Origin: Alphaproteobacteria bacterium
Lineage (GTDB): Bacteria > Pseudomonadota > Alphaproteobacteria > UBA8366 > Aestuariispiraceae
Length of the DNA stretch: 64,000 nt
Assembly (NCBI GenBank): GCA_006844765.1
Contig: SPJV01000075.1
Coordinates: 66,419 to 130,418, forward strand
Direction: 5' to 3'
Of this stretch, positions 51,929 to 62,001 are shown in pieces (position 1 is the first letter of the stretch; the number at the start of each line of letters is the position of its first letter). A program made the position numbers and the translations under genes. The notes beneath the pieces were generated by a model. The model worked only from the letters and a program-made list of their open reading frames with translations, did no database searches and had not been told where the DNA came from.

Positions 51929-54472
51929 ATGATTTCTGGCGCCGTCATACCGGGCACATGCTACGCGTCTTTGCGATTCCGGCCTATCTACTGGCTGCGA
52001 TTCGTAATGCCCGTTGCGCTGCTGCTCGCTTGTTTGATGGTGACATTTCCCGCTTTTTCTCAGACCGATGAGCAAACAGATTTCCGTATCACACTTGCCA
52101 ATTGGTCCTTGGAACTGGATCGGTTGGAACAGCGGATCGGGGATGATGTGCTGGGCGATGCGGCGGCGCAGGCAATTTCCGTTCGCCTCGCCTGGGTCAC
52201 GCGGGAGGCGGAGGTAGCGCGGGATAAGGCAAGGATTGTTCTGGAAAATCGAACAGAGCAGTTGGCAGCCCTGGGCCCCGCACCGGAAAACGGAAATGAA
52301 CCGGAAGAAATCGCCAAGGCCCGCCGTGGACTGACCGAGGCCGTCGCTTTCGCCAAATCGAATATGGCCCTGGCAGAGCTGACCATTACCAGAACCGGCA
52401 ACCTGCTTGATGCATTGGCGGATCGCCGAAGAAGTCGTTTGCTTGAATTCGTCTTCTCATCCAGCCCGCTACCCTACAGTTTCGAGACTATAAAAACCGC
52501 CGTACCAGATTTCTTTCATTTGCTTGGTGAGATCGCGGCCTTGCCGGGGACATGGTGGGTATCGCTACCGCCCGAAAAGCGATCGCCGATGGTTTTTGTC
52601 GCGCTCTTCCTCATGCTCACGATTGGGATCGGTGTGACGTGGTTCCTGCGGCGGCTGGTGCTGTCCCGCATCGGCCCCTATGCGACAGAGATTCAGCCAG
52701 CCTATAGCCGCCGCTTGTTGGCTGCGGTCGCTGACGGTCTTGCGAAGGGTATCGTACCTGCTGGTGTGTTGATCGCAATTGTCGCGCGGACACAGATGGA
52801 AAGTGCCAGCATTTATGGACCATTCGGTGATCTGATCGGAACCTCTGCCGCCTATCTGGTACTGTTTCTGCTGGTGACGGCCTTGCCGCATTCGGTGTTG
52901 TTGCCGGAATTTCCAGGCTGGCGCCTGACGCGAATTCCGGCCCCGCGGGCCCGGGATATCATGCGGCATGTCTATCTGATCGCGGCCCTGTTCTGCGCGG
53001 GAGAGTTCGTCTTCGACCTTGCCCGGCATGTTCCCAGCATCGGGGCAGCCCTGACGGAGCCACTGCGGTCCGTGCTAACCTTCGGCCTGAATATCGCCCA
53101 GGGATTGGTCGTCCTATCCCTGCTTCGCACCCGGCATTGGGTGTTGGACCCGCCGGATGAGACGCAGCGGGATGCACTTGATGACGAGGGGGAACAGTCG
53201 CTCTCCAAATCCGAGGAAACGGATGAGGAGGAGGACGGCGTTCAGCGTGTCGACCGGAATATTTTCTGGCATGGCCTGCGCGTACTTCTCGTCTGTTTGG
53301 CGTTGGCTGGAATGATCGCGCCGGCGCTCGGCTATGTAAGTTTGGGGAATTATCTCCTCAATAACATGCTGGGTTCGGCCTGTGTGCTGGCACTGCTTTA
53401 TATATTGCGGGGGTTATTCAGGGAGGTGATTGGGCTTGTCACTGGGAGCCTCATCCTGCGCGACCGCCTCGGCATGCCCTATATCGCCCGGCGCCGGATC
53501 AAGCTGTATCTGCGTTTCGGTGTGGATCTGGTGATGCTGATTCTGGGCATTGCCGTCGTCGCACCACGCTGGGGAGTGCCTGCGGAGGACCTGGCGGCGG
53601 GGCTGACCATTGCGCTTGGATCCTTCACCGTCGGCAGCTTCGAATTCTCTATCCTGGAAATAGGTCTCGCGATTCTGAGCTTCTTCATCGTCATGGGGCT
53701 GACCGGGGCCAGCAAGCGCTTCCTGGATGAGCGGTTCCTACCGGAAACCCAGATTGACCCCGGCCTGCGTCACTCAATTACCGCCGGCGTCGGTTATGTG
53801 GGCTTCATTCTGGCCGCCCTGATCGCTGTGATGGCCGCTGGGGTGGACCTCACCAACCTCGCCCTGATCGCTGGTGCTTTATCGGTCGGTATTGGTTTCG
53901 GCCTGCAAGGCATCGTGAACAATTTCGTATCAGGCGTGATTCTGTTGATTGAGCGCCCGATCAAGGTCGGCGATTGGGTGGTGGTCGGCGAACATGAGGG
54001 CTTTGTGAAGCAGATCAATATGCGGGCGACAGAGATTGAAACCTGGCAGCGGGCCAGCGTCATCGTGCCCAATGCGGATCTGTTGAGCTTCGCCGTCACC
54101 AACTGGACCCACAAGGATAAGCTGGGCCGCGTGGATGTCCGTGTTTCCGTCGCGCAGGATAGCGACCCCGACCATGTTGAGCGTATCCTGACGGAAATCG
54201 GTGCCGCCCATGAACGCGTCCGACGCTTCCCGCAGCCCGCCGCCTATATGTTTGAGATCGCGCCGGATCGTCTTGTCTACGAACTGCGAGTCTTTACCAG
54301 CGATATTCTCTGGATTTTCGTCATCCAGAATGAGCTGTTTAAGGAAATCCTGCGCCGCTTCCGGGAGGAAGGGATCACAGTCCCCCATAGCCGCCAAGTT
54401 GTGCATTGGGTCGAAGGTGATCAACCAACACCAACGGGGCCGCCAAAGGAAATGTTGTCGGATAAATCGTGA
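51929..54472 (+). CDS. Large mechanosensitive ion channel, DUF3772 + MscS
   Basis: 847 residues from ATG 51929, 3 bases after the preceding stop; a start at 52007 is possible. A hydrophobic signal (MPVALLLACLMVTFPAFS) leads a periplasmic coiled-coil DUF3772 domain to about residue 210, then eight or more membrane segments and the MscS domain: pore helix ALSVGIGFGLQGIVNNFVSG and ERPIKVGDWV, IETWQRASVIVPNADLLS. An acidic cytoplasmic loop lies at about 410-440. It should relieve turgor on hypo-osmotic shock. Confidence 0.92.
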   Translation: MISGAVIPGTCYASLRFRPIYWLRFVMPVALLLACLMVTFPAFSQTDEQTDFRITLANWSLELDRLEQRIGDDVLGDAAAQAISVRLAWVTREAEVARDKARIVLENRTEQLAALGPAPENGNEPEEIAKARRGLTEAVAFAKSNMALAELTITRTGNLLDALADRRRSRLLEFVFSSSPLPYSFETIKTAVPDFFHLLGEIAALPGTWWVSLPPEKRSPMVFVALFLMLTIGIGVTWFLRRLVLSRIGPYATEIQPAYSRRLLAAVADGLAKGIVPAGVLIAIVARTQMESASIYGPFGDLIGTSAAYLVLFLLVTALPHSVLLPEFPGWRLTRIPAPRARDIMRHVYLIAALFCAGEFVFDLARHVPSIGAALTEPLRSVLTFGLNIAQGLVVLSLLRTRHWVLDPPDETQRDALDDEGEQSLSKSEETDEEEDGVQRVDRNIFWHGLRVLLVCLALAGMIAPALGYVSLGNYLLNNMLGSACVLALLYILRGLFREVIGLVTGSLILRDRLGMPYIARRRIKLYLRFGVDLVMLILGIAVVAPRWGVPAEDLAAGLTIALGSFTVGSFEFSILEIGLAILSFFIVMGLTGASKRFLDERFLPETQIDPGLRHSITAGVGYVGFILAALIAVMAAGVDLTNLALIAGALSVGIGFGLQGIVNNFVSGVILLIERPIKVGDWVVVGEHEGFVKQINMRATEIETWQRASVIVPNADLLSFAVTNWTHKDKLGRVDVRVSVAQDSDPDHVERILTEIGAAHERVRRFPQPAAYMFEIAPDRLVYELRVFTSDILWIFVIQNELFKEILRRFREEGITVPHSRQVVHWVEGDQPTPTGPPKEMLSDKS

Positions 54473-54481
54473 GCCTTTTGG

Positions 54482-55498
54482 CTATGCCGCTATCCTTTTG
54501 CCGTCTTTATCGAAGAAATGCAGCGCGTCTTTGTTACACGCCAAGCCGATTTCGGTGCCGACTGCCGGGATGTCAGTATCTGCTTCAAACCGTGTGATGA
54601 TAGGGCCGCTGTCGGTTGTTAGATGCACCAGTGTCTCGGCTCCAAGTGCCTCGGTGAAGGCGACAGTGCCGGGAACTAAGATGTCGCTTGCGGTGAGGGT
54701 GAGATGTTCCGGTCGAACGCCGATTGTGACGGTTCCCTTTGGCGATGACAGTGTGGGGACCAGTGCTGCATCGATGAAATTCATCGGGGGCGATCCGATA
54801 AAGCCCGCGACAAACGTGGTCGCTGGTTTGCGGTAGACATCCAAGGGCTTGCCGATCTGCTCCGCCACACCGTCATTCATCACAATCATTCTGTCGGCAA
54901 GCGTCATGGCTTCAACCTGATCATGAGTGACATATAGGGCGGTTACGCCCAGGTCACGCTGCAGGGCTTTGATCTCCATCCGCATTTGAACACGCAGCTT
55001 GGCGTCCAGGTTGGACAGCGGCTCATCGAACAGGAATACGGCTGGTTCCCGGACGATGGCACGACCCATGGCGACTCGCTGACGCTGACCGCCCGATAAC
55101 TGTCGGGGCTTGCGGTCCAGATAGGGTTCCAGTTGCAGCATTTTTGCGGCCTTGGCGGTCCGGGCCTCGATCTCAGTTTTCGACTTGCCGGCGATCTTTA
55201 GCCCATAGGCCAGGTTCTGACGTACGGACATGTGGGGGTAGAGCGCATAGTTCTGGAAGACCATGGCGATGTCGCGCTCGCGCGGCTCCAGGTCATTCAC
55301 AAGCCGGTCGGCGATGGTGATCTCTCCGCTCGTGACGGTCTCCAACCCGGCCACCATGCGCAGCAAGGTCGACTTGCCGCAGCCGGAAGGGCCGACAATG
55401 ACGATCAACTCTCCATGCGCGATGTCCATATCGACGCCATGGATGACCTCGGTCTCGCCATAGGCTTTGCGGAGAGTGCGGAAACTGATTTCGGCCAT
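54482..55498 (-). CDS. ugpC: ABC transporter ATPase UgpC/MsmK type
   Basis: 338 residues. Walker A GPSGCGKST, signature LSGGQRQRVAMGRAIV, Walker B VFLFDEPLSNLDA, switch His in YVTHDQVEAMTLADRM, and a C-terminal TOBE/MalK-like regulatory domain (GVRPEHLTLTASDI). With ugpA, ugpE and ugpB it forms a sugar-phosphate type importer, presumably for sn-glycerol 3-phosphate. It is 11 bases after ugpE, last in the operon. Confidence 0.92.
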   Translation of the reverse strand: MAEISFRTLRKAYGETEVIHGVDMDIAHGELIVIVGPSGCGKSTLLRMVAGLETVTSGEITIADRLVNDLEPRERDIAMVFQNYALYPHMSVRQNLAYGLKIAGKSKTEIEARTAKAAKMLQLEPYLDRKPRQLSGGQRQRVAMGRAIVREPAVFLFDEPLSNLDAKLRVQMRMEIKALQRDLGVTALYVTHDQVEAMTLADRMIVMNDGVAEQIGKPLDVYRKPATTFVAGFIGSPPMNFIDAALVPTLSSPKGTVTIGVRPEHLTLTASDILVPGTVAFTEALGAETLVHLTTDSGPIITRFEADTDIPAVGTEIGLACNKDALHFFDKDGKRIAA

Positions 55499-55509
55499 TG
55501 GACGCCTTC

Positions 55510-56367
55510 CTATTTCTCGCTTTCGACCAAGCCGCGCACGAAGAGCTTCTGCATGAAGATCACGACAGCGACAGGTGGCAGCATGGCCAGGATCGCGGTG
55601 GCCATGATCACCGGCCAGTCCGCGATATCGTCCCCTGATGGGAACATTTGCTTAATCCCCATGACAATTGTGTTCATGTCCGGGTCGGTCGTGATCAATA
55701 ACGGCCAGAGATACTGGTTCCAGCCATAGATGAAGAGGATCACGAACAAGGCGGCGATATTGGTTCTCGACATTGGCAGCAGGATATCGATGAAGAACCG
55801 CATTGGCCCGGCGCCGTCGATACGCGCGGCCTCGGCCAGTTCTTCCGGTATGGTCAGGAAAAGCTGCCGGAACAGGAATGTCGCCGTGGCGGATGCGATG
55901 AGGGGTAGGATCAAGCCAGCATGGCTGTTCAACATTCCGAAATCGGCGATTACTTGATAGGTCGGCACAATCCGGACTTCGACCGGCAGCATTAGCGTCA
56001 TGAAGATCAACCAGAAGAAGACCATCCGGCCAGGAAACCGGAAATAGACGATTGCAAAGGCCGATAGGATGGAGATCGCTATTTTCCCAACAGTGATCCC
56101 CAGCGCCATGATCGTCGAATTGAACAGCATTAACCAAACCGGCGCATTTACGCCGGATGATAAGGCGTCCCAGTAGTTCTCGAAGAATTTGTCTCCGGGA
56201 ATGAGGGGTAGAGGCGGGTGCACGATCTCGGGCTGGGTGACGGTCGAGGCGACAAAGGCGATATAGATGGGGAAGCAGACCAGCAGAATGCCGAAGATCA
56301 ATCCGGCATGGGTCAGCCAAAGACCAATGCCGCGCTTTTCGACCATACCTGACTTTTGCACCGCCAT
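55510..56367 (-). CDS. ugpE: ABC transporter permease UgpE type
   Basis: 285 residues, six membrane helices of the MalG family (GLWLTHAGLIFGILLVCFPI; AISILSAFAIVYFRFPGR), the EAA loop ELAEAARIDGAGPMRFFIDI and the C-terminal LPPVAVVIFMQKLFVRGL. Its start overlaps the ugpA stop by one base (TGATG). Inner-membrane subunit of the importer. Confidence 0.93.
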   Translation of the reverse strand: MAVQKSGMVEKRGIGLWLTHAGLIFGILLVCFPIYIAFVASTVTQPEIVHPPLPLIPGDKFFENYWDALSSGVNAPVWLMLFNSTIMALGITVGKIAISILSAFAIVYFRFPGRMVFFWLIFMTLMLPVEVRIVPTYQVIADFGMLNSHAGLILPLIASATATFLFRQLFLTIPEELAEAARIDGAGPMRFFIDILLPMSRTNIAALFVILFIYGWNQYLWPLLITTDPDMNTIVMGIKQMFPSGDDIADWPVIMATAILAMLPPVAVVIFMQKLFVRGLVESEK

Positions 56368-57248
56368 CAGTAATGCACCCGCCGCTCGATATATTTGAAC
56401 TGCACGACAGTCAGGATGCCGACAACGAAGAGCAGGATAACAGACTGCGCGGCGGAGGAGCCGAGGTCCTGACCGACAAACCCATCCGCGAAGACCTTAT
56501 AGACCAGGATCATCGTGTCCTGCCTGGGGCCGCCGGCGGTGATTGTGTGAATGACGCCGAATGTATCGAAGAAGGCATAGACGACATTCACCACCAGCAG
56601 AAAGAATGTCGTTGGCGACAACAGTGGAAAGACGATGGTCCAGAACCGGCGCCAGAAACCGGCGCCGTCAATGGCGGCGGCTTCAATCACCGATTTCGGG
56701 ATGGCCTGCAGACCCGCCAGGAAGAACAGGAAATTATAGCTGATCTGCTTCCAGGAGGCTGCCGCCACCACCAGACCCATGGCTTCAGCACCATTCAGGA
56801 CATGGTTCCAATCATAGCCGAAGACCTCCAGGTAAAAGGCGACCAGGCCGACGGAAGGATTGAACAGAAACATCCAAAGGATCCCGGCAACAGCGGGTGC
56901 GACGGCATAGGGCCAGATCAGAAGTGTGCGATAGAACCCCGATCCCTTGATCACCCGATCCGCCATTACGGCGAGCCACAAAGCCGTTCCCATCGAGAGC
57001 AGGGTCACAAGGCTTGAGAATATGGCCGTGGTTTGAAAGGACGCCAGATAATAGCTGTCGGTCAGTAGGAACTCAAAATTCTCCAGACCGACAAAGACAT
57101 CATTCAGGCCAAAGGGATCAGGCAGATAGAGGGACTGTTTCACCGCTTGCCCTGCAGGCCAGAAAAAGAAAACGAGCGTAACCGCCAACTGCGGGGTTAG
57201 CAGCAGATACGGGAGAAGCCGGTTGTTGAAGGTGGCACGTTTTTGCAT
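56367..57248 (-). CDS. ugpA: ABC transporter permease UgpA type
   Basis: 293 residues, six helices of the MalF-like family (LLTPQLAVTLVFFFWPAGQAV at the first) and the EAA loop IPKSVIEAAAIDGAGFWRRF. VFPLLSPTTFFLLVVNVVYA follows. It partners ugpE. A strong hairpin sits in the 62-base space between ugpB and this gene. Confidence 0.93.
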   Translation of the reverse strand: MQKRATFNNRLLPYLLLTPQLAVTLVFFFWPAGQAVKQSLYLPDPFGLNDVFVGLENFEFLLTDSYYLASFQTTAIFSSLVTLLSMGTALWLAVMADRVIKGSGFYRTLLIWPYAVAPAVAGILWMFLFNPSVGLVAFYLEVFGYDWNHVLNGAEAMGLVVAAASWKQISYNFLFFLAGLQAIPKSVIEAAAIDGAGFWRRFWTIVFPLLSPTTFFLLVVNVVYAFFDTFGVIHTITAGGPRQDTMILVYKVFADGFVGQDLGSSAAQSVILLFVVGILTVVQFKYIERRVHY

Positions 57249-57270
57249 GGAAGAACAAAACTCGATGGCA

Positions 57271-57297
57271 GCCCCTCCCTCGTTTGAGGGAGGGGGC
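57271..57297 (-). promoter_or_regulatory. Intercistronic hairpin between ugpB and ugpA
   Basis: The arms GCCCCTCCCTC (57271-57281) and GAGGGAGGGGGC (57286-57297) form a very stable stem with loop gttt, without a T run. Such hairpins after binding-protein genes protect the upstream mRNA and keep the binding protein in excess over the permeases. Confidence 0.8.
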
Positions 57298-57310
57298 TAC
57301 CGCCTTAAAC

Positions 57311-58627
57311 TTACTGCATCGTCCGTTCAAAACGGCGCAGTAGTTGATTACCGCGCTCTACCGCGCTGTCCATCGCGGCCTGGGCGTTCTTTTCCCCGGA
57401 CCAGACAGCTTCCAGTTCCTCGTCAATGATGCCGCGGATCTGGTCGAAGGAGCCAAGACGCAGACCTTTCGAATTGCCCGTCGGCGCCTTGCCGGTCATC
57501 TGGATGATGGCGATATCGGTGCCGGGGTTCTTTTCATAGAAACCCTCTGCCTTGGTCTGTTCATAGGCCGTCATTGTGATCGGCAGATAGCCCGTGTCCT
57601 GGTGCCATTTCGCCTGGATCTCAGAGGTTGAGAGGAAATTCAGAAAGGCTGCAACGGCTTTGTACTCTTCCGCCGAATGGCCCTGCATCACCCATAGTGA
57701 GGCACCGCCGATGATGGTGTTTTGTGGCGCGCCGGCAACGTCTGCCCAATAGGGCAGCGGACGGATGGAGAAGTCGAACTTCGCTTCCTTCTTCACCCCG
57801 GCATATCCGGCGGAGCTTTCCGTGAAGAAGGCGCATTCCCCGGCCCGGAAGCGGGCGCCGCCTTCATTGCGGCGACCGGCATAGATGAATTTGCCGTCTT
57901 TTGCCCAATCACCCATGGTCTGAATATGTTTGACCTGTGCCGGGCCATTGAAGGCCAGTGTCGTGTCGAGCCCGCCGAACCCATTTTCCTTCGAGGCGAA
58001 GGAGACATTGTGGTAGGCGGAGAAATTCTCCAGGTGAACCCAACTCTGCCAAGCGGTGGTCAGCGGGCAGTTGTGACCCTTGGCTTTCAGTGCGTCGAGG
58101 GCGCTGCTGACATTCTCCCAGGTCGACAGATCCATCTTCGGATCCAAACCGGCATCGGCCAGGGCATCTTCATTCACATAGAGTACCGGGGTCGAGGAGT
58201 TGTAAGGCAGGGACAGCATCTTACCGTCGGTCGTGGTGTAATATCCTTTAACCGCAGCCAGATAGACATTCGGGTCAAAGCTCAGACCGGATTCGGCCAT
58301 GACTTCATAGACCGGCTTCACAGCGCCTTTAGCACCCATCATTGTCGCGGTGCCGACTTCGAAAACTTGCAGGATATGCGGCTGTTCACCGGCACGGAAG
58401 GCGGCGATCCCGGCATTGAGGGTTTCCGAATAGTTACCTTTGTGACTGGCGATAACCTTGTAGTCGGATTGGGACTTGTTGAAGGTCTCGACCTGCTCGG
58501 TGAGCAATTCACCGAGGCGGCCGGTGAAAGCATGCCACCAGTTGATTTCGGTAACGGCAAAGGCCGGCGTGGTTGCGAGCGTCGCTGCGACAATGGTCGC
58601 AGAGCCCAAGAGGCGCTTGAGATGCAT
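57311..58627 (-). CDS. ugpB: sn-glycerol-3-phosphate-type ABC substrate-binding protein
   Basis: 438 residues, the same length as Escherichia coli UgpB. ATG 58625-58627 follows GGGGAG. Residues 1-24 are a Sec signal (cut after AFA). Mature protein starts VTEINWWHAFTGRLGELLTEQVE, with SLPYNSSTPVLYVNEDALADAG and TESSAGYAGVKKEA characteristic of the UgpB group. It captures glycerol-3-phosphate or its diesters in the periplasm. First gene of ugpBAEC. Confidence 0.94.
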   Translation of the reverse strand: MHLKRLLGSATIVAATLATTPAFAVTEINWWHAFTGRLGELLTEQVETFNKSQSDYKVIASHKGNYSETLNAGIAAFRAGEQPHILQVFEVGTATMMGAKGAVKPVYEVMAESGLSFDPNVYLAAVKGYYTTTDGKMLSLPYNSSTPVLYVNEDALADAGLDPKMDLSTWENVSSALDALKAKGHNCPLTTAWQSWVHLENFSAYHNVSFASKENGFGGLDTTLAFNGPAQVKHIQTMGDWAKDGKFIYAGRRNEGGARFRAGECAFFTESSAGYAGVKKEAKFDFSIRPLPYWADVAGAPQNTIIGGASLWVMQGHSAEEYKAVAAFLNFLSTSEIQAKWHQDTGYLPITMTAYEQTKAEGFYEKNPGTDIAIIQMTGKAPTGNSKGLRLGSFDQIRGIIDEELEAVWSGEKNAQAAMDSAVERGNQLLRRFERTMQ

Positions 58628-58784
58628 GGAATTACTCCCCGATGCTATGGGTGATGCTGGACGGAACGCAGAACGCCGGTAATCCCGGCGAAAAAGCGCG
58701 ACCACGCTACCAACGCCATGCAAACATTTTGTGACGGGTGTAATTCAGTTGGATGACATTACACGATACTTGCGGTGACTGGAT

Positions 58785-61700
58785 CTAGCCATGCGCGCCG
58801 ATCAGGTTGCTGATCGCTGTTCCGATCCGAAGCAGGCGGTCGTGATTGAGCGCCAGGGGCTCGAATAGGGTTTCATGTTCCCTTTTATAGTCGCGGCCCC
58901 CATCGCCCTTATAGGTCGCGACCTCCTCGAAGTCTTTCAAGTCCGCGGGGCCGGGATCTGCTGGGAAGACATCGCGTAAGACTTTCAAGGCGGCCACCGT
59001 ATCCAGGTTGAGGATATCCATAACGATCTCTTCGGCCTGAAGGTCAGGGTGGTTCGTAAAGTTGGGAATCTTTGCTGCGATCATGAAATTGCGTTGGATG
59101 AGGGCCAGGCGAAGCGCATGCAGGATCGCCCGGTCGGTTTCCGCTTCCCGGCTTAAGGGCCGGGGGGCATCAAGACTGTCGGAAACATCGGTCAGCCCGT
59201 CGCGCAGATCCATCGCGTCCTGTCGGAATACCCGCGCGATCCGCATCGCCCGTTCCCCGATATCGGTCTTTCCAAGCAACCGTGCGACCCGGCGCTTAAC
59301 TTCCCGGCGCTCATAATCCGGGGCGGCTTCGGCAACGGTTATCCAATGCTCCGCTTCGAACAAACGCGCATAGGCTGATAACGCATGGGTAGAGCCCAGC
59401 GCTTCGGCATAGGCAACCATGCCCATCATTCGCTTCATACGGTCAGACTTGCGAACGATCTCGGTGAACCATTCAGGATCCAGGGCTATCGCTTCGCCGA
59501 CACCGCCCAGGGTATTGGCCAGCCAACCCAGTTGATGCAAAACCGCGTTATGCGGGATGGCGCGCAGCTGTGTTGGATGGGCCCAATCAATGCCATGGGC
59601 GCTGTCGTGCTGCCGGCGGGTGCGACGTGACCCCGTACTGCGCAGCAGATTTATTGCAAACCCACCGATCAGGGCACCGTAGTCTTGGTGGTTCATGATC
59701 GAGCGATTGAACCGGCTGATCGTTAGGAAAAACGACAAGGTGTTGTCGGTTTCTTCATAGAAAGGGTCAGGTGTTGATGGGGCTGGCCCATGCACATGTT
59801 CCAGCATCCGGGTCACCGCAGCATAAGCCAACTTCGGAGTCCCGAACATGAGATACCCATCGCCACCTTGGAAGCTCACTTCGTGCTTTACAGGAATATT
59901 GTTTTTAGCGAATTCCGCGCGGCTGGTGGGTGAGGACAGATAGTCGAAGCGGGCGCGCAGGCCGGCAGGATGTGCACCGCGGCCCACGGATTCGCCATGG
60001 GTGTCGAAGATCACGACCTCTACATCGTCCAGCCCGGCCTTGGAAACCAGCTGGGCCAGTTTGATGTGCAGGCGCTCGACAGCCAAGGTGCAGGCGATTT
60101 GGCCAAGATGGCGGCCGGCGTCAGAGAACCCGGTTTGGACGCTCAGTCGGCGCCTGGAACGGACATAATCCTTGTAATGGGGATTATCGAGGAGCTGCGC
60201 TATCAACTCCGCCCCATGTTCCAACGCCGCCGGTGTCTCGAAAAGCGGCGAGATATCGCAGCGATCCTCAACACCAAACAGCTTTGCGAAATACAGCGCC
60301 GAAAGCACAATCAACGGTGATTCCGTCTCAGCGATCAGGAAGCGAACCGGGATCGCCGCATCACCATATTTCAACATCTGCCGGACCGTCATGAACAGGC
60401 GGCGGGCGGTGGCGCGCTCTGCCATCAAGGAGCCGAAATTTATGCTCTCTGCCTCGGTCTTTTCGATCAAGCGGGACAGCCGGGCTGTCTGGCGGCGGCG
60501 ATGGCTCGGGTCGCCCATTGCGTCTTCCATGCCGGCTGCGTGCCGGACGGCATTGAGGATCTGCGTCGCGTTCAACCGGACATGAACATGGGCTGTGGCA
60601 AGACCGGTCGTCTCAAGATCGGCCGCCAGGCCGGCCAAGGCACGCATGGCCTCCGCATCATTCGTCTCGGCAATTGCCTGATGGATCAGCCCGACGATTG
60701 ATTTGGCATCATTGACGCGGAAATCATCATTGCGCTTCAGGGCAGCGGCAAGGCGGCGGACATCTTCCGGGTCACGACCATCGACGGGGAACAAGGCCGC
60801 ATCATCCCGCGCGACCTTCTCCGCCATTGCAATATCACTGGAAAGAAGCTTGAGCGCGGTCTTCAGCGCAGGGGACGCCTTCGCGCCGCCAAAGTCCTGG
60901 ACCAGCGCATCGACCGTCGCCGCGATGCGGGCAAGTCGGGTTGCCTTAACCGACAGAAACTTGCCCAGACTATCCGCCCAACCGATATCGGTGCGGCCAT
61001 CCAGGTCGTAACCGACCCAGCTCGCCATGGTGAGCGGGCGGGGGGACAGCGCGGTCCATTGCTCCGGATACAGTATTTCCGCGACCGAAAGTGCCCGTCC
61101 GATGGCGCGGTTCAAGGCCTGCGAGGCGCGGGCGATGGCAGCTTCCGCCTGAATATGTTCATCATCCAAGGCAATTGTGGTTTCGGGGCCCTGGTCGGTG
61201 GATGCGAGAGAGGCAATCAGCTTTGTCTTGTCGGCATTGTTGAGTGGCGCGCCTTCCGGTGTTTCTCCGGCAGCAAGACTGGCCATTGTCGTCAAGAGGT
61301 CGCGGGACAGACCAAATGTCGGATGGGCTGTGAAGACCATACCGAAGGGGCTACGGCCCATACGGTCTTGAAAGGTCTCAAAGGAAACCTGCGTCCCGCC
61401 ATCATCCGGATCACCATCAAAGGCAAGGCGCCGGAAGATCGCATCAAGCGTGGCATCATTCGCATCTGGATTAAGCTCACCGGCATAGTGGCCGAGGCGC
61501 TCCGCACGGTTCAGGAAGCCATTATGAGCAAGCAGACGGATCAGCCCGTCGATTTCTTCTTCCGCCAGGCTCCCGGCGGCCAATTCATCGATCAAATCAA
61601 GGGACAGCCGCAAGACGGGATTCCGCAGCGGGTTGCTGTCCTCCCGGGGCGACAGATAGCTTAAACGGGCCGCAAGCCGTTCTCGTAGAGCCCTTGCCGG

Positions 61701-61841
61701 CGCCAGATCGGGGGCCGCTCCGCCGTCATTGGCAGCGCCAAGCGTTGTGACGCTCTGCGGATCCGCTGCCTCTTCAGGTGCGGCGCTTGTCTGCTGTGAC
61801 TTGGAAGATTTATCAGTTCCGCGATTGCGTGGTTGCCCCAT
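58785..61841 (-). CDS. Divergent phosphoenolpyruvate carboxylase homologue
   Basis: 1018 residues, longer than usual PEPC (~900), with a 50-residue polar N-terminus. PEPC landmarks align but key parts differ: FTAHPTF (His173) for TAHPTE; SWVGYDLDGRTDIGW for SWMGGDRDGNPNV; TGFSDAGRHLG for YSDSAKDAG (catalytic Lys replaced); DTHGESVGRGAHPAG for FHGRGGSIGRGG, where His615 stays but the catalytic-loop Arg and Gly residues are lost; and LRAIPHNAVLHQLGW. It may keep a modified carboxylase activity or another role. The start has GAAGG upstream. Single gene, flanked by long spacers. Confidence 0.78.
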   Translation of the reverse strand: MGQPRNRGTDKSSKSQQTSAAPEEAADPQSVTTLGAANDGGAAPDLAPARALRERLAARLSYLSPREDSNPLRNPVLRLSLDLIDELAAGSLAEEEIDGLIRLLAHNGFLNRAERLGHYAGELNPDANDATLDAIFRRLAFDGDPDDGGTQVSFETFQDRMGRSPFGMVFTAHPTFGLSRDLLTTMASLAAGETPEGAPLNNADKTKLIASLASTDQGPETTIALDDEHIQAEAAIARASQALNRAIGRALSVAEILYPEQWTALSPRPLTMASWVGYDLDGRTDIGWADSLGKFLSVKATRLARIAATVDALVQDFGGAKASPALKTALKLLSSDIAMAEKVARDDAALFPVDGRDPEDVRRLAAALKRNDDFRVNDAKSIVGLIHQAIAETNDAEAMRALAGLAADLETTGLATAHVHVRLNATQILNAVRHAAGMEDAMGDPSHRRRQTARLSRLIEKTEAESINFGSLMAERATARRLFMTVRQMLKYGDAAIPVRFLIAETESPLIVLSALYFAKLFGVEDRCDISPLFETPAALEHGAELIAQLLDNPHYKDYVRSRRRLSVQTGFSDAGRHLGQIACTLAVERLHIKLAQLVSKAGLDDVEVVIFDTHGESVGRGAHPAGLRARFDYLSSPTSRAEFAKNNIPVKHEVSFQGGDGYLMFGTPKLAYAAVTRMLEHVHGPAPSTPDPFYEETDNTLSFFLTISRFNRSIMNHQDYGALIGGFAINLLRSTGSRRTRRQHDSAHGIDWAHPTQLRAIPHNAVLHQLGWLANTLGGVGEAIALDPEWFTEIVRKSDRMKRMMGMVAYAEALGSTHALSAYARLFEAEHWITVAEAAPDYERREVKRRVARLLGKTDIGERAMRIARVFRQDAMDLRDGLTDVSDSLDAPRPLSREAETDRAILHALRLALIQRNFMIAAKIPNFTNHPDLQAEEIVMDILNLDTVAALKVLRDVFPADPGPADLKDFEEVATYKGDGGRDYKREHETLFEPLALNHDRLLRIGTAISNLIGAHG

Positions 61842-62001
61842 TGCCTTCGTCCTTCGTTGGGATGGAAGCTGTCAGTAGTGACGTTGGGGCAATCACCTTC
61901 TACGCGACGTAAACCCGGGCCGGCGAAAGGAAAGCGGCCTCTTTCATCCAAATAGAGACATAATCTGTCTCCACTTATATTGCAGTGCAAAAAAGGGCGG
62001 G

